A stretch of DNA of 64,000 nucleotides from Polyangiaceae bacterium (GCA_025936045.1 JAICUB010000011.1:62001-126000); one strand, 5' to 3'; positions 36,010 to 44,963 are shown, counted from the stretch's first letter. Notes: generated by a model from the letters alone, not told the origin. Numbers and translations: made by a program.

Positions 36010-36144
36010 TCAGAATTGGCCGTAAACGAGGGTCTGTTCGAGCCCGAAGCCGGGCGTGAGCAGCGAGAGGGCGAGCGCGAGCAACGCGACGCCGACGGCG
36101 AGCACGACGAGGACGCGTTCAGGGCGTGGCGGCGGAGCGATCAT
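36010..36144 (-). CDS. DltX-like membrane microprotein (44 aa)
   Basis: This 44-residue single-span protein reads MIAPPPRPER, then a hydrophobic span (about residues 11-31), then TPGFG and the C terminus LEQTLVYGQF. The final LVYGQF closely resembles the C-terminal F-x-Y-x-x-F acyl-transfer motif of DltX, whose Tyr accepts the acyl group from the MBOAT. Its start lies inside the SGNH gene (26-bp overlap), and its stop is 2 bp before the MBOAT start, so translation is coupled. It is too short for most gene finders and easily missed. The assignment as DltX-like is inference from size, position and motif. Confidence 0.7.
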   Translation of the reverse strand: MIAPPPRPERVLVVLAVGVALLALALSLLTPGFGLEQTLVYGQF

Positions 36145-37234
36145 AAATGGAGAAGAGCGCTGGGGTGATGAGCCGAGTGAACAGGTCTTGGCCGTTCTGA
36201 TTGACGTGATCGACTTCGTAAAACAAGAGCTCGACTTTGGACGGGTCGATGCCGGCGACGAGCCGCGCCGGCGCGATACCGAGGAGCTCGACGCCCGCGC
36301 CGAGCTCGCCCGGCCAGAAATCCCGTTCGATGACGCGCGTTGCGCCGCGCTCGCGCAGGGTCGGCGTGTGCAACACCACGAGCTTCGTGCCGTGAGCTCG
36401 GCAAAGCTCGGCGATGCGTCGCGCGAAATGGAGCTGATAGGGGCCCGTCGGCGGGCCGTCGAATTCGAATTGTTCGCGCGTCTCGGGCCCGTAGACGAAG
36501 ACGTCCGCCGGAGTTGCGGTGCCGTCGGCCACGAACGGCACGAGCGGCACGATGGGCAGAAAGCCGGGCCGCGCGCCGAACGCGAGTCGCGCCCGGAGCG
36601 TGCCGAGCTCGCTCGCGAGGTTCGGCGCCTGGTATGCGTCCGTCCAAAAGTCCGGAGCGGGGCTCGTCGGATCCTCGAGCCGGTCGGCGCGCACGAGGCT
36701 CAAGAGGTGCCGCGGCAAGCCGAGCACCACGCTACCGTAGAGGCCGACGCCCGGACCGAGCGGCACGCCGCGCAAGAGGTCGCCGTTCGGTCCCAGCGAG
36801 AGCCAGCGCGGGGCCAAGAGGTGCGGAGCTTCCTCGTAGCCTTCGTCGTAGATGACGAGCATGCGCACGTGCCGGTGCGCGAGCAAATCCTCGATCACGA
36901 CGGCGAGCACGTCGAAGCCGCCCCGCGGCCACGCGAGCGTGAACACCTCCGCTTCGCGCCCGAGCCTACGGCTGAGCTCCTCCTTCACGTAGCGGCTGCG
37001 GACCGCCGTCCACATGTGCGACGAGCCCATGAAGGCGATGTCGACGTCGCGCGGGTTTTCGAAAAGTTGCCGCTCGATCCAGGCGGCGGGCCCGTACCTC
37101 ACGGGAATCGCGGGATAGATCAGGCGCCGCTCGAGCCCTCCGCTCGCCGCGACGAGCGCCGGAGCCGCGAACAGGAGCACGAGCGACACCACGAACGCGA
37201 GCGTCCGCCGTGAAGACGAGAACGCCGGCGTCAC
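36119..37234 (-). CDS. SGNH-hydrolase/DltD-like membrane-anchored protein
   Basis: This 371-residue protein has an N-terminal signal anchor (about residues 12-30). It then has the GDSL block-I-like FMGSSHM, with S71 or S72 as likely nucleophile, and near the C terminus a D-H pair in YEVDHVNQNGQDL (about residues 342-343) in the place of the SGNH block-V D-x-x-H. DltD and AlgJ/AlgX-type proteins have this layout and act with MBOATs in polymer acylation. It starts 3 bp after the acyl carrier protein stop and overlaps the microprotein. Substrate unknown. Confidence 0.78.
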   Translation of the reverse strand: MTPAFSSSRRTLAFVVSLVLLFAAPALVAASGGLERRLIYPAIPVRYGPAAWIERQLFENPRDVDIAFMGSSHMWTAVRSRYVKEELSRRLGREAEVFTLAWPRGGFDVLAVVIEDLLAHRHVRMLVIYDEGYEEAPHLLAPRWLSLGPNGDLLRGVPLGPGVGLYGSVVLGLPRHLLSLVRADRLEDPTSPAPDFWTDAYQAPNLASELGTLRARLAFGARPGFLPIVPLVPFVADGTATPADVFVYGPETREQFEFDGPPTGPYQLHFARRIAELCRAHGTKLVVLHTPTLRERGATRVIERDFWPGELGAGVELLGIAPARLVAGIDPSKVELLFYEVDHVNQNGQDLFTRLITPALFSIYDRSAATP

Positions 37235-37237
37235 GCG

Positions 37238-37483
37238 CTACTTCTCGAGCTGGCGCTTGGCGATGAGCTCGGCGAGCTCGCCGACGTTCTTCGTCGCTTC
37301 GGTTTCGCCGACGCGAAAGCGCACGCCGAACGCCTTCTCGATGGCGACGATGAGCGAGATGTGAATCAAGGAATCCCACTCGTCGACGTCGTCGGCGGAG
37401 AGCGCCGCCACGACCTTGGGCGGCTCGAGAAAGACGTCGTCGAAAATCGTCTGCAGCTTGGCGAGGACTTCGGCTTGGGTCAT
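37238..37483 (-). CDS. Acyl carrier protein
   Basis: This 81-residue carrier has the phosphopantetheine site DEWDSLIHI with S38, followed by IVAIEKAFGVRF. It lies directly between the FkbH-like gene and the SGNH-like gene. Its start overlaps the FkbH stop by 4 bp (ATGA), so translation is coupled. An upstream in-frame ATG at 37519 is possible, but the start at 37483 gives the standard ACP N terminus. Inference: FkbH loads this carrier with an acyl (for example glyceryl) group. Confidence 0.92.
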   Translation of the reverse strand: MTQAEVLAKLQTIFDDVFLEPPKVVAALSADDVDEWDSLIHISLIVAIEKAFGVRFRVGETEATKNVGELAELIAKRQLEK

Positions 37484-39333
37484 GCGTTCACGAGGGTAAT
37501 GCTGGTTTTTCGTGGGCAAAAGGTAGCAAGCTCGAGCCTGTAAGTGGCACCTTCGTCGCCGAGAACGGCCGGCGTGAAGCCCATGCGCGGGTAAAAGTCA
37601 CGCACCATGCCGTTCTTCGCCGTCTCGCGGTAGACGCCGAGAAGCTCGCTGCAGCCGCGCGCCTGCGCGAGACGCGCGACCTCGTTGAGGAGCGTTTCCT
37701 CGACCTGGCGCTTCAGCACGCGGCAGCTCATGAGCCACGTATCGAGCTCGAGCACTCCACCCCTGACCCGGCCCACGACGATGGATACGAGTCCGTGGTC
37801 GCCGAACTTGTCGGCGAGGCGCAGCGAAAGGCAGAGGTACTCGCCGTTCGTCGCGAGCTCCCGCACCTCGCCTTCGGTGCGCCGCCGCGTCGTCAGATTG
37901 AATTGGTTGCTCTTGTTGATGAGCTGAGCGAGGCGCGGCACGTCGATCTCGGCGAAGGGCCGGACCGTGGCGCGCATTTCGAGCGAGCCGAGATAGCTCG
38001 CCATGTCGGCGGCGCTGCCGAGGCTCGCCTGACGTGCGCTCTCCGCTCGGTATTGGGCCGTGCGCTCGACGTCCTCGGCCGTGATGCTGCGTGGCTCGAA
38101 GTGGCGGGAGTCGGCCAGCTTGCCGACGAACTCCGCCGGGTCCCCGTCGAGCAAGAGCGTGGCGACGGCGGGCGTGAATTGACGGACGATCTCGATCTCG
38201 GCGGGGTTGTCGTCGGCGAACACGAAGCTGTCGAGGCCGAGCCCGAGCTCCTCCGCCATGCGCCGAAGGTTGTCGGATTTCGGCTCCCAATTCGCCTTGA
38301 AGCTCACGAAATCCCCGAGCGCCAGCACCATCTCCGGATGCTCGCGAAAAGCTCGCTCGGCCACGACCGTGTCGTTCTTGCTGCACACCGCGAGGAGCAC
38401 ACCGCGCTGCTTGAGCCCGAGCACGTAGCGCTGAAAAGCCTTGAACGCTTCGCTTCGCGGCGAGGTGTCGCCGATTTCGACGCCTTCGAGCCCGTCGTCC
38501 GCGAGCACGCCGCCCCAGAGCGTGTTGTCGAGGTCGAGAACCAGGACTTTCTTCGCCGCGGCGCGCAGGTCGCGGATCAGGCCGGCCGCCTCGCGAGCGA
38601 GCTCCAGCAAGAACTCGGGCGAGCCCGGTTGTTTGCTCTCGAACCAGGCGCCGGGGTCCTCCGTGGCGAGCCCGCCCGAGCGATATGCCAAAAATTCGAG
38701 ATCGCAGATGCGCACGTAGGGCGGCGCATTTAGAGCGAGCTCTGCGTTCACACGTTTACGAAAGTTCCAGGTGGAGGTGGGGAGCCGGGCCCGGAGCTCG
38801 CCGAGGTCACGCCGCGCGGGCAGAGCGAAGTTGCCGAGCAGTACCTCGGCGCGCGTGCGTTCGTGCACGAGCGCTGCGAGCTCCAAGAGCTCGTCCGCGA
38901 CGGCTTTGGCGGCGGCCTCCGCCCGGTCGCGCGGATCAGCGAGCTTGCCGGGATAGTGACAGCGCTGCGCCGCGGGGAGGAGCAGGACGACCTCGGGTGC
39001 GAACGCGTAAAGAGCGCTGTCCGCCTCGCGGATCTCCGCAGCATAATTGTCGAATTCGCCGGTATGGAGGTCGCAGCCGACGCCCTCGGCCTCGAGCAGG
39101 TGAGTGAGGAGCTCGTGGAGCGGGTAGAGGCTCGAGCCGCCGAGCACCGCCAAGCGCACGCGACCGACTTCAGCCGGCCGGACGATACCCCGTGCTTGCG
39201 CGCGTTTGCGCAACGCCGACAGGGCGATGAGCTCGCTGAAGTCCCGCGCCGAAGCGCTGGCCGTGCGCAAGGCGTCCCAGAACGCCCGTGGCTCACCGGC
39301 GAGCAAGAGCTGCTTCAAATCGCCGAGAGCCAT
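37480..39333 (-). CDS. FkbH-like HAD/GNAT acyl-carrier loading enzyme
   Basis: This 617-residue protein is of the HAD-IIIC/FkbH type. The N-terminal third has GGSSLYPLHELL, a SGNH-like fold. Around residues 263-280 comes the HAD motif VLVLDLDNTLWGG (D267, D269), then SKNDTVV, FKANWEPKSDN and FADDNPAEIE. The C-terminal part is a GNAT-like domain with LINKSNQFNLTTRR, as in FkbH. FkbH proteins take 1,3-bisphosphoglycerate, dephosphorylate it and load a glyceryl unit on an acyl carrier protein. The next gene is an ACP with a 4-bp overlap, which fits. The start at 39333 (MALGDLK) is preferred over a far upstream ATG at 39402. Confidence 0.88.
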   Translation of the reverse strand: MALGDLKQLLLAGEPRAFWDALRTASASARDFSELIALSALRKRAQARGIVRPAEVGRVRLAVLGGSSLYPLHELLTHLLEAEGVGCDLHTGEFDNYAAEIREADSALYAFAPEVVLLLPAAQRCHYPGKLADPRDRAEAAAKAVADELLELAALVHERTRAEVLLGNFALPARRDLGELRARLPTSTWNFRKRVNAELALNAPPYVRICDLEFLAYRSGGLATEDPGAWFESKQPGSPEFLLELAREAAGLIRDLRAAAKKVLVLDLDNTLWGGVLADDGLEGVEIGDTSPRSEAFKAFQRYVLGLKQRGVLLAVCSKNDTVVAERAFREHPEMVLALGDFVSFKANWEPKSDNLRRMAEELGLGLDSFVFADDNPAEIEIVRQFTPAVATLLLDGDPAEFVGKLADSRHFEPRSITAEDVERTAQYRAESARQASLGSAADMASYLGSLEMRATVRPFAEIDVPRLAQLINKSNQFNLTTRRRTEGEVRELATNGEYLCLSLRLADKFGDHGLVSIVVGRVRGGVLELDTWLMSCRVLKRQVEETLLNEVARLAQARGCSELLGVYRETAKNGMVRDFYPRMGFTPAVLGDEGATYRLELATFCPRKTSITLVNA

Positions 39334-39468
39334 GCGAGGTAAAGCATCAGCGCCGGAGCCCACGTCACGCGCAGGAGTAACCCAGCAGGCGGGACCCGGC
39401 AAGACGCGCGACGATGAGGCGCGACGCGCCGTTCCGCCGCGCCCCGCCGGAGGCTATTCTCGCTCGGA
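39334..39468. promoter_or_regulatory. Divergent promoter region of the FkbH and methyltransferase operons
   Basis: This region of about 135 bp lies between the minus-strand FkbH operon and the plus-strand methyltransferase-VOC pair. It must hold promoters for both. I see no recognisable consensus box. Confidence 0.4.
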
Positions 39469-40383
39469 ATGAACCCCGCCGTCGCGAGCCAACCTGCGCT
39501 CAGCCGGTTACTCGAGCTTCAGCTTCGCACGTGGCCCGAGCACGAAAAGTTTCTCCGCAAGCGCTTCGAAACGACCGATCTCCTTGCCGCCGAACGCGTC
39601 GCCGAGCTCGTGCTCAAGCTGTGCGACGATCCGGAGCTCGTCACGCGGGACTATCGCTGGCTGTGCAAAAACCTCTACGAGGAAGAGCTGCACCTGCGGC
39701 GCACCGGGAGCTATCGCCTCACGCGCTTCGAGGACGCCGTGCGCGAGGTGTACGCGAACACGGAGTACATGGCGCGCTACATGAACGGCCTGCTCCTCTC
39801 ACAGGTCTGGTGGGAGAACCACACGCGCGTCATCGACTACTACGCGCGTGAGTTCTTGCCCCGGAACGTCGCGGGCTACCGGCACCTCGAGGTCGGGCCG
39901 GGCCACGGGCTCTTGCTCCATTTCGCTGCGCGAGACGAGCGCGCGGCGGAGCTCGCAGGCTGGGACCTCAGCGACGCGAGCCTCAGCGCGACGCGCGACG
40001 CGCTCGCTCGACTCGCGGTGCCACGCGAGGTGCTGCTCGAGAAACGCAACCTGTTCGACGCCCCCGTGGGCGAGCGCCGCTTCGACAGCATCGTCATCAG
40101 CGAAGTGTGCGAGCACCTCGAAGATCCACACGCCGCGCTCCGGAGCCTGCGCCCGCATCTCGCGCCGCAAGGCCGCCTGTTCGTCAATGTTCCCGTGAAC
40201 AGCCCCGCCCCCGATCACATCTACCTCCTGCGCACGCCTGAGGAAGCGGTCGAAATGGTGCGCACGAGCGGCTACACCGTGGAAGATCAGCACTTTTTCC
40301 CGATGACGGGCTACAGCGAGGCGCGCGCGCGCAAAAACCAGGTCACCATTTCGTGCGTGATCGTGGGCACGCCGGAGCGCTAG
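39469..40383 (+). CDS. Class I SAM-dependent methyltransferase
   Basis: This 304-residue protein has the class I SAM motif HLEVGPGHGLLLHFA near residue 143, then the acidic loop GWDLSDASLSA, IVISEVCEHLEDP and APQGRLFVNVPVN. The N-terminal 130 residues are helical and may bind a substrate or carrier. It is divergent from the FkbH operon and 17 bp upstream of the VOC gene. The substrate could be the acyl group or a sugar, but this is open. Confidence 0.85.
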   Translation: MNPAVASQPALSRLLELQLRTWPEHEKFLRKRFETTDLLAAERVAELVLKLCDDPELVTRDYRWLCKNLYEEELHLRRTGSYRLTRFEDAVREVYANTEYMARYMNGLLLSQVWWENHTRVIDYYAREFLPRNVAGYRHLEVGPGHGLLLHFAARDERAAELAGWDLSDASLSATRDALARLAVPREVLLEKRNLFDAPVGERRFDSIVISEVCEHLEDPHAALRSLRPHLAPQGRLFVNVPVNSPAPDHIYLLRTPEEAVEMVRTSGYTVEDQHFFPMTGYSEARARKNQVTISCVIVGTPER

Positions 40384-40400
40384 CTCGAAGACGACTCCGC

Positions 40401-40799
40401 ATGGAGCTTACGTTTCATCACGTCGGAGTCGTCACGCGCGATCTCGAGAGCACGGCGCGCGTCTACCGCGCTCTCGGCTACACTGCTTCCGAGCGCTACG
40501 AGGATCCGCTCCAGGGCGTCGCGATCGTGTTCATGCGGCGCGAGGACTCGCCGCTCGTCGAGCTCGTGAGCCCGCTCCATGCCGAATCGCCCGCGCACGG
40601 CTGGCTCAAGCGCACCAAGGCCGGCCCGTACCACACCTGTTACGAGGTGGCGGTGCTCGAAGACGCGCTCGAGCTCCTGCGGGCCGAGGGCTTCACGCCG
40701 ACGGGCACGCCGCTCCCCGCCGTCGCCTTCGGCGGACGGCGCGTCGTGTTCTCGTGGTCGAACGAAGCGGGACTGCTCGAGCTGCTCGAATCGAAGTAA
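40401..40799 (+). CDS. VOC-family (glyoxalase/methylmalonyl-CoA epimerase-like) protein
   Basis: This 132-residue protein has the VOC fold. Key residues include LTFHHVGVVTRDLEST with the metal His, LVELVSPL with a Glu, YHTCYEV with a His, and a terminal LLELLE with a Glu. The sequence is close to the methylmalonyl-CoA-epimerase-like group. It starts at 40401 with the compact METLFHH-like N terminus; an upstream ATG at 40353 overlaps the methyltransferase stop. Its location near FkbH suggests a role in acyl-unit processing, but the reaction is unknown. Confidence 0.85.
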   Translation: MELTFHHVGVVTRDLESTARVYRALGYTASERYEDPLQGVAIVFMRREDSPLVELVSPLHAESPAHGWLKRTKAGPYHTCYEVAVLEDALELLRAEGFTPTGTPLPAVAFGGRRVVFSWSNEAGLLELLESK

Positions 40800-40812
40800 C
40801 CGCGACCTTCAC

Positions 40813-43800
40813 TCAATTCGCGGGCGCCACCGCGGGCGGCCCCTCGGGCGTGCCCGTCAAATCGGTCGGCGACTTGTCGCGAGCGGTCACTTGCGACGCG
40901 GTCGTCAGGATGTCCGGCTTCACGGCGAGCTCGAGCTCGCGACCGCTCACCGAGCCGTGACAGCCGCCGCAGAGGCCGTTGAAGAGGTCGCGCCGGAAGC
41001 TCTGGTGGGCGCGTTCGCCAGGGTAAAACTGCATTTCTTCTCGCTGCTGGTGCGCGACGGCGCCGCCGTCGCCCGCGAGCTTCGCGTTGATTTCGAGGCT
41101 CACGGGCACGCCGCCCGGCAGCAGCATGCTCGCCGAGTTGTCGCTCTCGACCGGCACGCTGCCGAGCAGCTGGCGGCGAATGTACTGCTGGCCGTACTTG
41201 TCGGAGAGCACGTAGCTCCCGCCCGAGCCGAAATCGGTCACGCCTGGTTCGGGCGGTAGGTCCTCGTACACGCTGAAGGAGCCGAGCGAAGGGATCTCAC
41301 GGCCCGAGCGCGTGTTCTGGAACAGGAGGCTGCCGAGGACGCCCATGTCGAGCACGGTGACGGTGGCGTTCGACCCGCTGCCGATGAAGACCGCGGCGTT
41401 TGCTTCGTCGTAGCGCGAGGCGAAGACGCCGTTGTTCGGCTTCTCGTACACGGCGACCGGCCACAAACAGTCCGCCGCGGGATCGGACACGAGCGGCGTG
41501 CGCGCGCCCGTCTGCGGGTTCACGACGACGAGCTCGAATTTGCCGCTGAAGGCTTCGAGCGCGGCCGTCGTCGGCGAGTAGCTCACGAGCAGGTTGCCGT
41601 TCGGCAGCGGCGCCGGGTTGCGATAAGCGCCGAGCGTACCGCCGAGCTTGCCGGTGGCGTTCGCGTCGAGGATTTTGAGCGAGTGTTGGTAGAACGGCTT
41701 GTTCGGCGTCGCGATCGCCGCCGGATCGACCGTGTAGTCGGCGTCGGTTTCGCTCAGCTGATCGACGCCGACGCTGCGGTTCAAAACCGCGAGCGTTCCG
41801 GCGCCGCGCTCGGCGCCCTGGTCGCTCAGGATGAACGCGAGGTTCTTGTCGGCGAGCTCGACCACGTCGGTGAACTGCGTGAAGTCGATGGTGCTGCGCT
41901 GACCGAAGAGCGGGTGATAGTCGCCGCCGTCGAGGTTCATGCGGCGCCCCGCGAGCTGGTAGAAGTTCGGTGCGCGCTTTTCCGTCGTGAAAATCAGCCG
42001 GCCGTCCCGCATGAAGGAGGGCAAAAATTCCTGATTGCTGAGGAACGTGAGCTGGCGGACGTGGCCGTCGAGCTCCTCGACGTAGAGGTTCGCGTTCAGG
42101 CGCGACGGGTCGGCCGGCGTGCGCTGCGGGCCCTGGTACGAGAACGCCGCGGTGTTCATGACGTTGCCGCGCGTGGACGCGAAGACGATGCGGCCGTCGG
42201 GAGCGAACGCAGGGTCGAAGTTGTGCACGAGCTCGCCGTTCAGGGGTATCGGGTCGCCGCGCTCGTCCTCCGCGGGCGCGTCGATGACGGCGTCGACCGC
42301 GCACGAGCCGCCGTTGACGAGGTACACGCGATAGGGGTCGTTCGCGCTCGTGCGCGCGGCGAAGGCGACACGCTTGCCGTCCCAGGAAACGGCGGGGCGC
42401 CGCGCGTCCGTCGTCGCCGGCGCGAGCCCGCAGAGCGCGCTCAAGCTCGTCTGGCCGGCGAGCGCGACGCTGCCGTCCGCCCCGAAGCTCGCGGCGTTCT
42501 CGATCACTTCGGCGCCGGGCTGATACGCGGCGTAGTCCTGCGGCGTGTCCGGCCCGCTCGTGGCGGCTCGCTTCACGTAGACGACGCCCGAAAACGGCGT
42601 CGCGCTCGCCATGCGCTCGGCTTGCTCTTCTTTGAACCACGCCGAGATCACGCAATACGGCTTCTGGTCGTCGATTGGCCCCGTCGCCGCCGCGTTCAGG
42701 TCGCACGGCGTATCGAGCTGCCCGGTGCCGAAAAGCGAACCGCCGCGGTGGCGAATGCCGCCCGCTTCGGGCGCGAGGTTCTTCGCGATGAGGCGGCTCG
42801 CGTTCGGATCGGGCGATTCGAGCGCGAGCTGTTCGAGCGAAAGCTCGTAGTTGCGCCGCGTGGTCGCGAGGCTGAACTGGCCGCCGCTGCCTCCGCGCAG
42901 GCGGTAGTCGTGGAACATCGACGCGGAGTGGCAGCCGAGCATCATGCAGCCGCGCTTGACGAGCATCGGTTGCACGCGATCGGCGAAGAACTCGAAGCCC
43001 GGGTTCGTCGGAACGTTGGTGGGGCCGCCCTTTTGCGCCGCCCAGTTCTGGATCGCGACGTAGCCCGGATCGTCGCGCGAGGCGAAGACGGTGCCGCCTT
43101 CGTGGAAGGTGCCGCCCGACTCCGGCGCGAGCGCGCGCCGGAGGATTTCACTCGCCGTGGCGTCCGCCGACACGTAGTCCTGAAGCGCAAAGTAGTTCCA
43201 GCGCGTGCCCTCCGGCGTGGTGCCGCAGGTGAGGTGCAGCGCGTTCGAGGACGCGCCGTGGCAATTGCCGTTCGCGCATCGCGCGGACACGACGGGCGCC
43301 ACCGTCGCGACGAAAGTGCCGTAGTCGGGTGTGGCCGGATCGGTCGCGGGATCGAACAGCGGATCTCTGCCGGGCGACTCCGTGCACGGGTCGAGCTGTC
43401 GAGCGGGGACCGCGGGCGGCGCGTTGTTTTCGGCCGCGCCGTTCCTGATCCACGTGTCGAGCGTCACGTACTGCGCGCTCGTGAAGTCGATCTGGTTCTT
43501 GGCGTCGTGCGTGACGGCCGTGGTGATGATCAGCGGATCTTCCGCGCGCCAATTGGTGAGCGACAACTTGAAGGGCGGGAGCACCTTGAGCAGGAGCCCC
43601 GGCACGCCGTACGGCCCGTAGTCGACCAGCAGATCACGCCGCAGCGTGAGGGTGTCGTAGCTTTCGAACGACAAGTTGCCGTCGGCGTTGCCGTTGCCGT
43701 CCGAGACGTGACAGCTCGACCCGGCGCCGCTCGGCGTGCAGCCGGCCGTGTGAATCGCCGGCTCGATCTTGCGGTCGTAAAAGGTGGTGTTGCCGTAGTC

Positions 43801-43887
43801 CGAGCCGCTCCGCTCACAGCCGGCCGTGACCGAGAAAAGAGCGACGAGGGCGAGCGAAGCGGGCGCAGATCTTGGGCGAAACCGCAC
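40813..43887 (-). CDS. HzsA-related cytochrome/propeller lipoprotein (large)
   Basis: This 1024-residue lipoprotein has a GTG start at 43887, supported by GAGG about 5 bases before, and lipobox TAGC. It has several heme-like motifs: CANGNCHG and GCMMLGCHS, both of C-x4-C-H spacing, and CGGCHG of C-x2-C-H near the C terminus. The middle and later parts look like a PD40/WD-type beta-propeller (PAVSWDGKRVAFAARTS, PAFAPDGRIVFASTRG). Related proteins in databases carry the HzsA-like name, but no hydrazine metabolism is implied. It probably transfers electrons in the periplasm. It is the last gene of a three-gene operon. Confidence 0.75.
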   Translation of the reverse strand: MRFRPRSAPASLALVALFSVTAGCERSGSDYGNTTFYDRKIEPAIHTAGCTPSGAGSSCHVSDGNGNADGNLSFESYDTLTLRRDLLVDYGPYGVPGLLLKVLPPFKLSLTNWRAEDPLIITTAVTHDAKNQIDFTSAQYVTLDTWIRNGAAENNAPPAVPARQLDPCTESPGRDPLFDPATDPATPDYGTFVATVAPVVSARCANGNCHGASSNALHLTCGTTPEGTRWNYFALQDYVSADATASEILRRALAPESGGTFHEGGTVFASRDDPGYVAIQNWAAQKGGPTNVPTNPGFEFFADRVQPMLVKRGCMMLGCHSASMFHDYRLRGGSGGQFSLATTRRNYELSLEQLALESPDPNASRLIAKNLAPEAGGIRHRGGSLFGTGQLDTPCDLNAAATGPIDDQKPYCVISAWFKEEQAERMASATPFSGVVYVKRAATSGPDTPQDYAAYQPGAEVIENAASFGADGSVALAGQTSLSALCGLAPATTDARRPAVSWDGKRVAFAARTSANDPYRVYLVNGGSCAVDAVIDAPAEDERGDPIPLNGELVHNFDPAFAPDGRIVFASTRGNVMNTAAFSYQGPQRTPADPSRLNANLYVEELDGHVRQLTFLSNQEFLPSFMRDGRLIFTTEKRAPNFYQLAGRRMNLDGGDYHPLFGQRSTIDFTQFTDVVELADKNLAFILSDQGAERGAGTLAVLNRSVGVDQLSETDADYTVDPAAIATPNKPFYQHSLKILDANATGKLGGTLGAYRNPAPLPNGNLLVSYSPTTAALEAFSGKFELVVVNPQTGARTPLVSDPAADCLWPVAVYEKPNNGVFASRYDEANAAVFIGSGSNATVTVLDMGVLGSLLFQNTRSGREIPSLGSFSVYEDLPPEPGVTDFGSGGSYVLSDKYGQQYIRRQLLGSVPVESDNSASMLLPGGVPVSLEINAKLAGDGGAVAHQQREEMQFYPGERAHQSFRRDLFNGLCGGCHGSVSGRELELAVKPDILTTASQVTARDKSPTDLTGTPEGPPAVAPAN

Positions 43888-43986
43888 GTTCCTCAGGGTA
43901 GCCTCCGCCGCCGTCGACGGGAAGAGGGCGTCGTTCGAGTCGGAAGCCGTGGTTGGCGCCGGTGTAGGTGCGGCTCGAACGGCCGC

Positions 43987-44940
43987 TCACCTCGTCGAGC
44001 CGCCGAGCGCGATCGTCGCGAAGCGCGCGGCGTCGCGTACGAAGGCGTCCGGATCGTGCTGCGCGGCCAGCACCGCGTCGAGCGCGTTGCCGTCGCGGAT
44101 TTGACCGAGCGACCAAACCGCGGACTTGCGTACGCTCGCGTCCGGCTCGTTGTCGGCGGACGCGAGGAACACGAGGACGTCCACCGAGTCCTTCACGCGC
44201 ATCGTGCCGAGCGCGGCCGCGGCGCTCTGCCGGACGAGCGCCGAGTCGTCGCCCACGAGGCTCGCGATGGCCGCGACGTTCGTGAAGACGTTCACGCGCG
44301 TCGCCGCATGCAGGGCCGCGAGCCGCACCGAAGCGTCGGCGTCGTTCATCGCGTACCCGAGCTCGCCGTTCGTGCCTTCGGTGTTCATGCGCTCGAGCGC
44401 CTGCACCGCCGACGCCCGCACGAGCGGCGAGCCGTCCGTGCGAATCGCCGTCGCCAGGTACTTCGCGCCCTCGAGCGACAAAAACTCGCCGAGCGCGTTG
44501 GCCGCGCGCGAGCGCCGCGACTCCGACTGCGACTGATCGGCGAGCGTATCGATCACCTGCGAGTACACCTCCCCCGGCCCGAACACGCCGAAGATGCGGC
44601 GCCGGAGCCACCAGGCAGCGATCTCGCGCGTCTTCGTGTGCGAGTCGTAGAGCAGGCCGGCTACGAGCGGGATGCACGAGAGGCACTCGACCTTCTCACC
44701 GTGCTCGAGCGTCGACCAGATACGCGTCGGCGCGAAATTCGGGTTGCCCTTGCTGTCGAAGAGCGACCGAATCGCTTCGGGCGTGCTCACGTTCTCGAGT
44801 GAGGAGTTCTGGAGGTTTTGGTACACCGCCGCGCGACCGGCGTGGGTGCTCGGGTCGTCGTCGGCGCGCGCCGAGGAGGGCATTGCGGCGAGGCCGAGCG
44901 CCGCCGCGCTCACGAAGAAGCTCTTGAGGATTTTCGTCAT
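43987..44940 (-). CDS. Exported HEAT-repeat protein
   Basis: This 317-residue protein has a signal peptide (to about residue 26), then a CLSC motif (VECLSCIPLV), then a series of HEAT/armadillo-type repeats with the pattern PLVRASAVQALERMN, ASVRLAALHAATRVN and DASVRKSAVWSLGQIR. It lies between the two HzsA-related genes and probably scaffolds or docks one of them. The start at 44940 follows 23 bp after the upstream stop. Function unknown, but its co-transcription with the two cytochromes is clear by spacing. Confidence 0.85.
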   Translation of the reverse strand: MTKILKSFFVSAAALGLAAMPSSARADDDPSTHAGRAAVYQNLQNSSLENVSTPEAIRSLFDSKGNPNFAPTRIWSTLEHGEKVECLSCIPLVAGLLYDSHTKTREIAAWWLRRRIFGVFGPGEVYSQVIDTLADQSQSESRRSRAANALGEFLSLEGAKYLATAIRTDGSPLVRASAVQALERMNTEGTNGELGYAMNDADASVRLAALHAATRVNVFTNVAAIASLVGDDSALVRQSAAAALGTMRVKDSVDVLVFLASADNEPDASVRKSAVWSLGQIRDGNALDAVLAAQHDPDAFVRDAARFATIALGGSTR

Positions 44941-44963
44941 TGCCGTTTCTCCGTGCTTCCTGC

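Noticed and set aside
41683..44802. Plus-strand open frame of about 1039 codons antisense to the HzsA-related and HEAT genes
   Set aside because: Its translation is Arg/Ala/Val-rich with no fold-like pattern, while the opposite strand encodes clear heme motifs, signal peptides and HEAT repeats. Long antisense frames are expected at this GC content.
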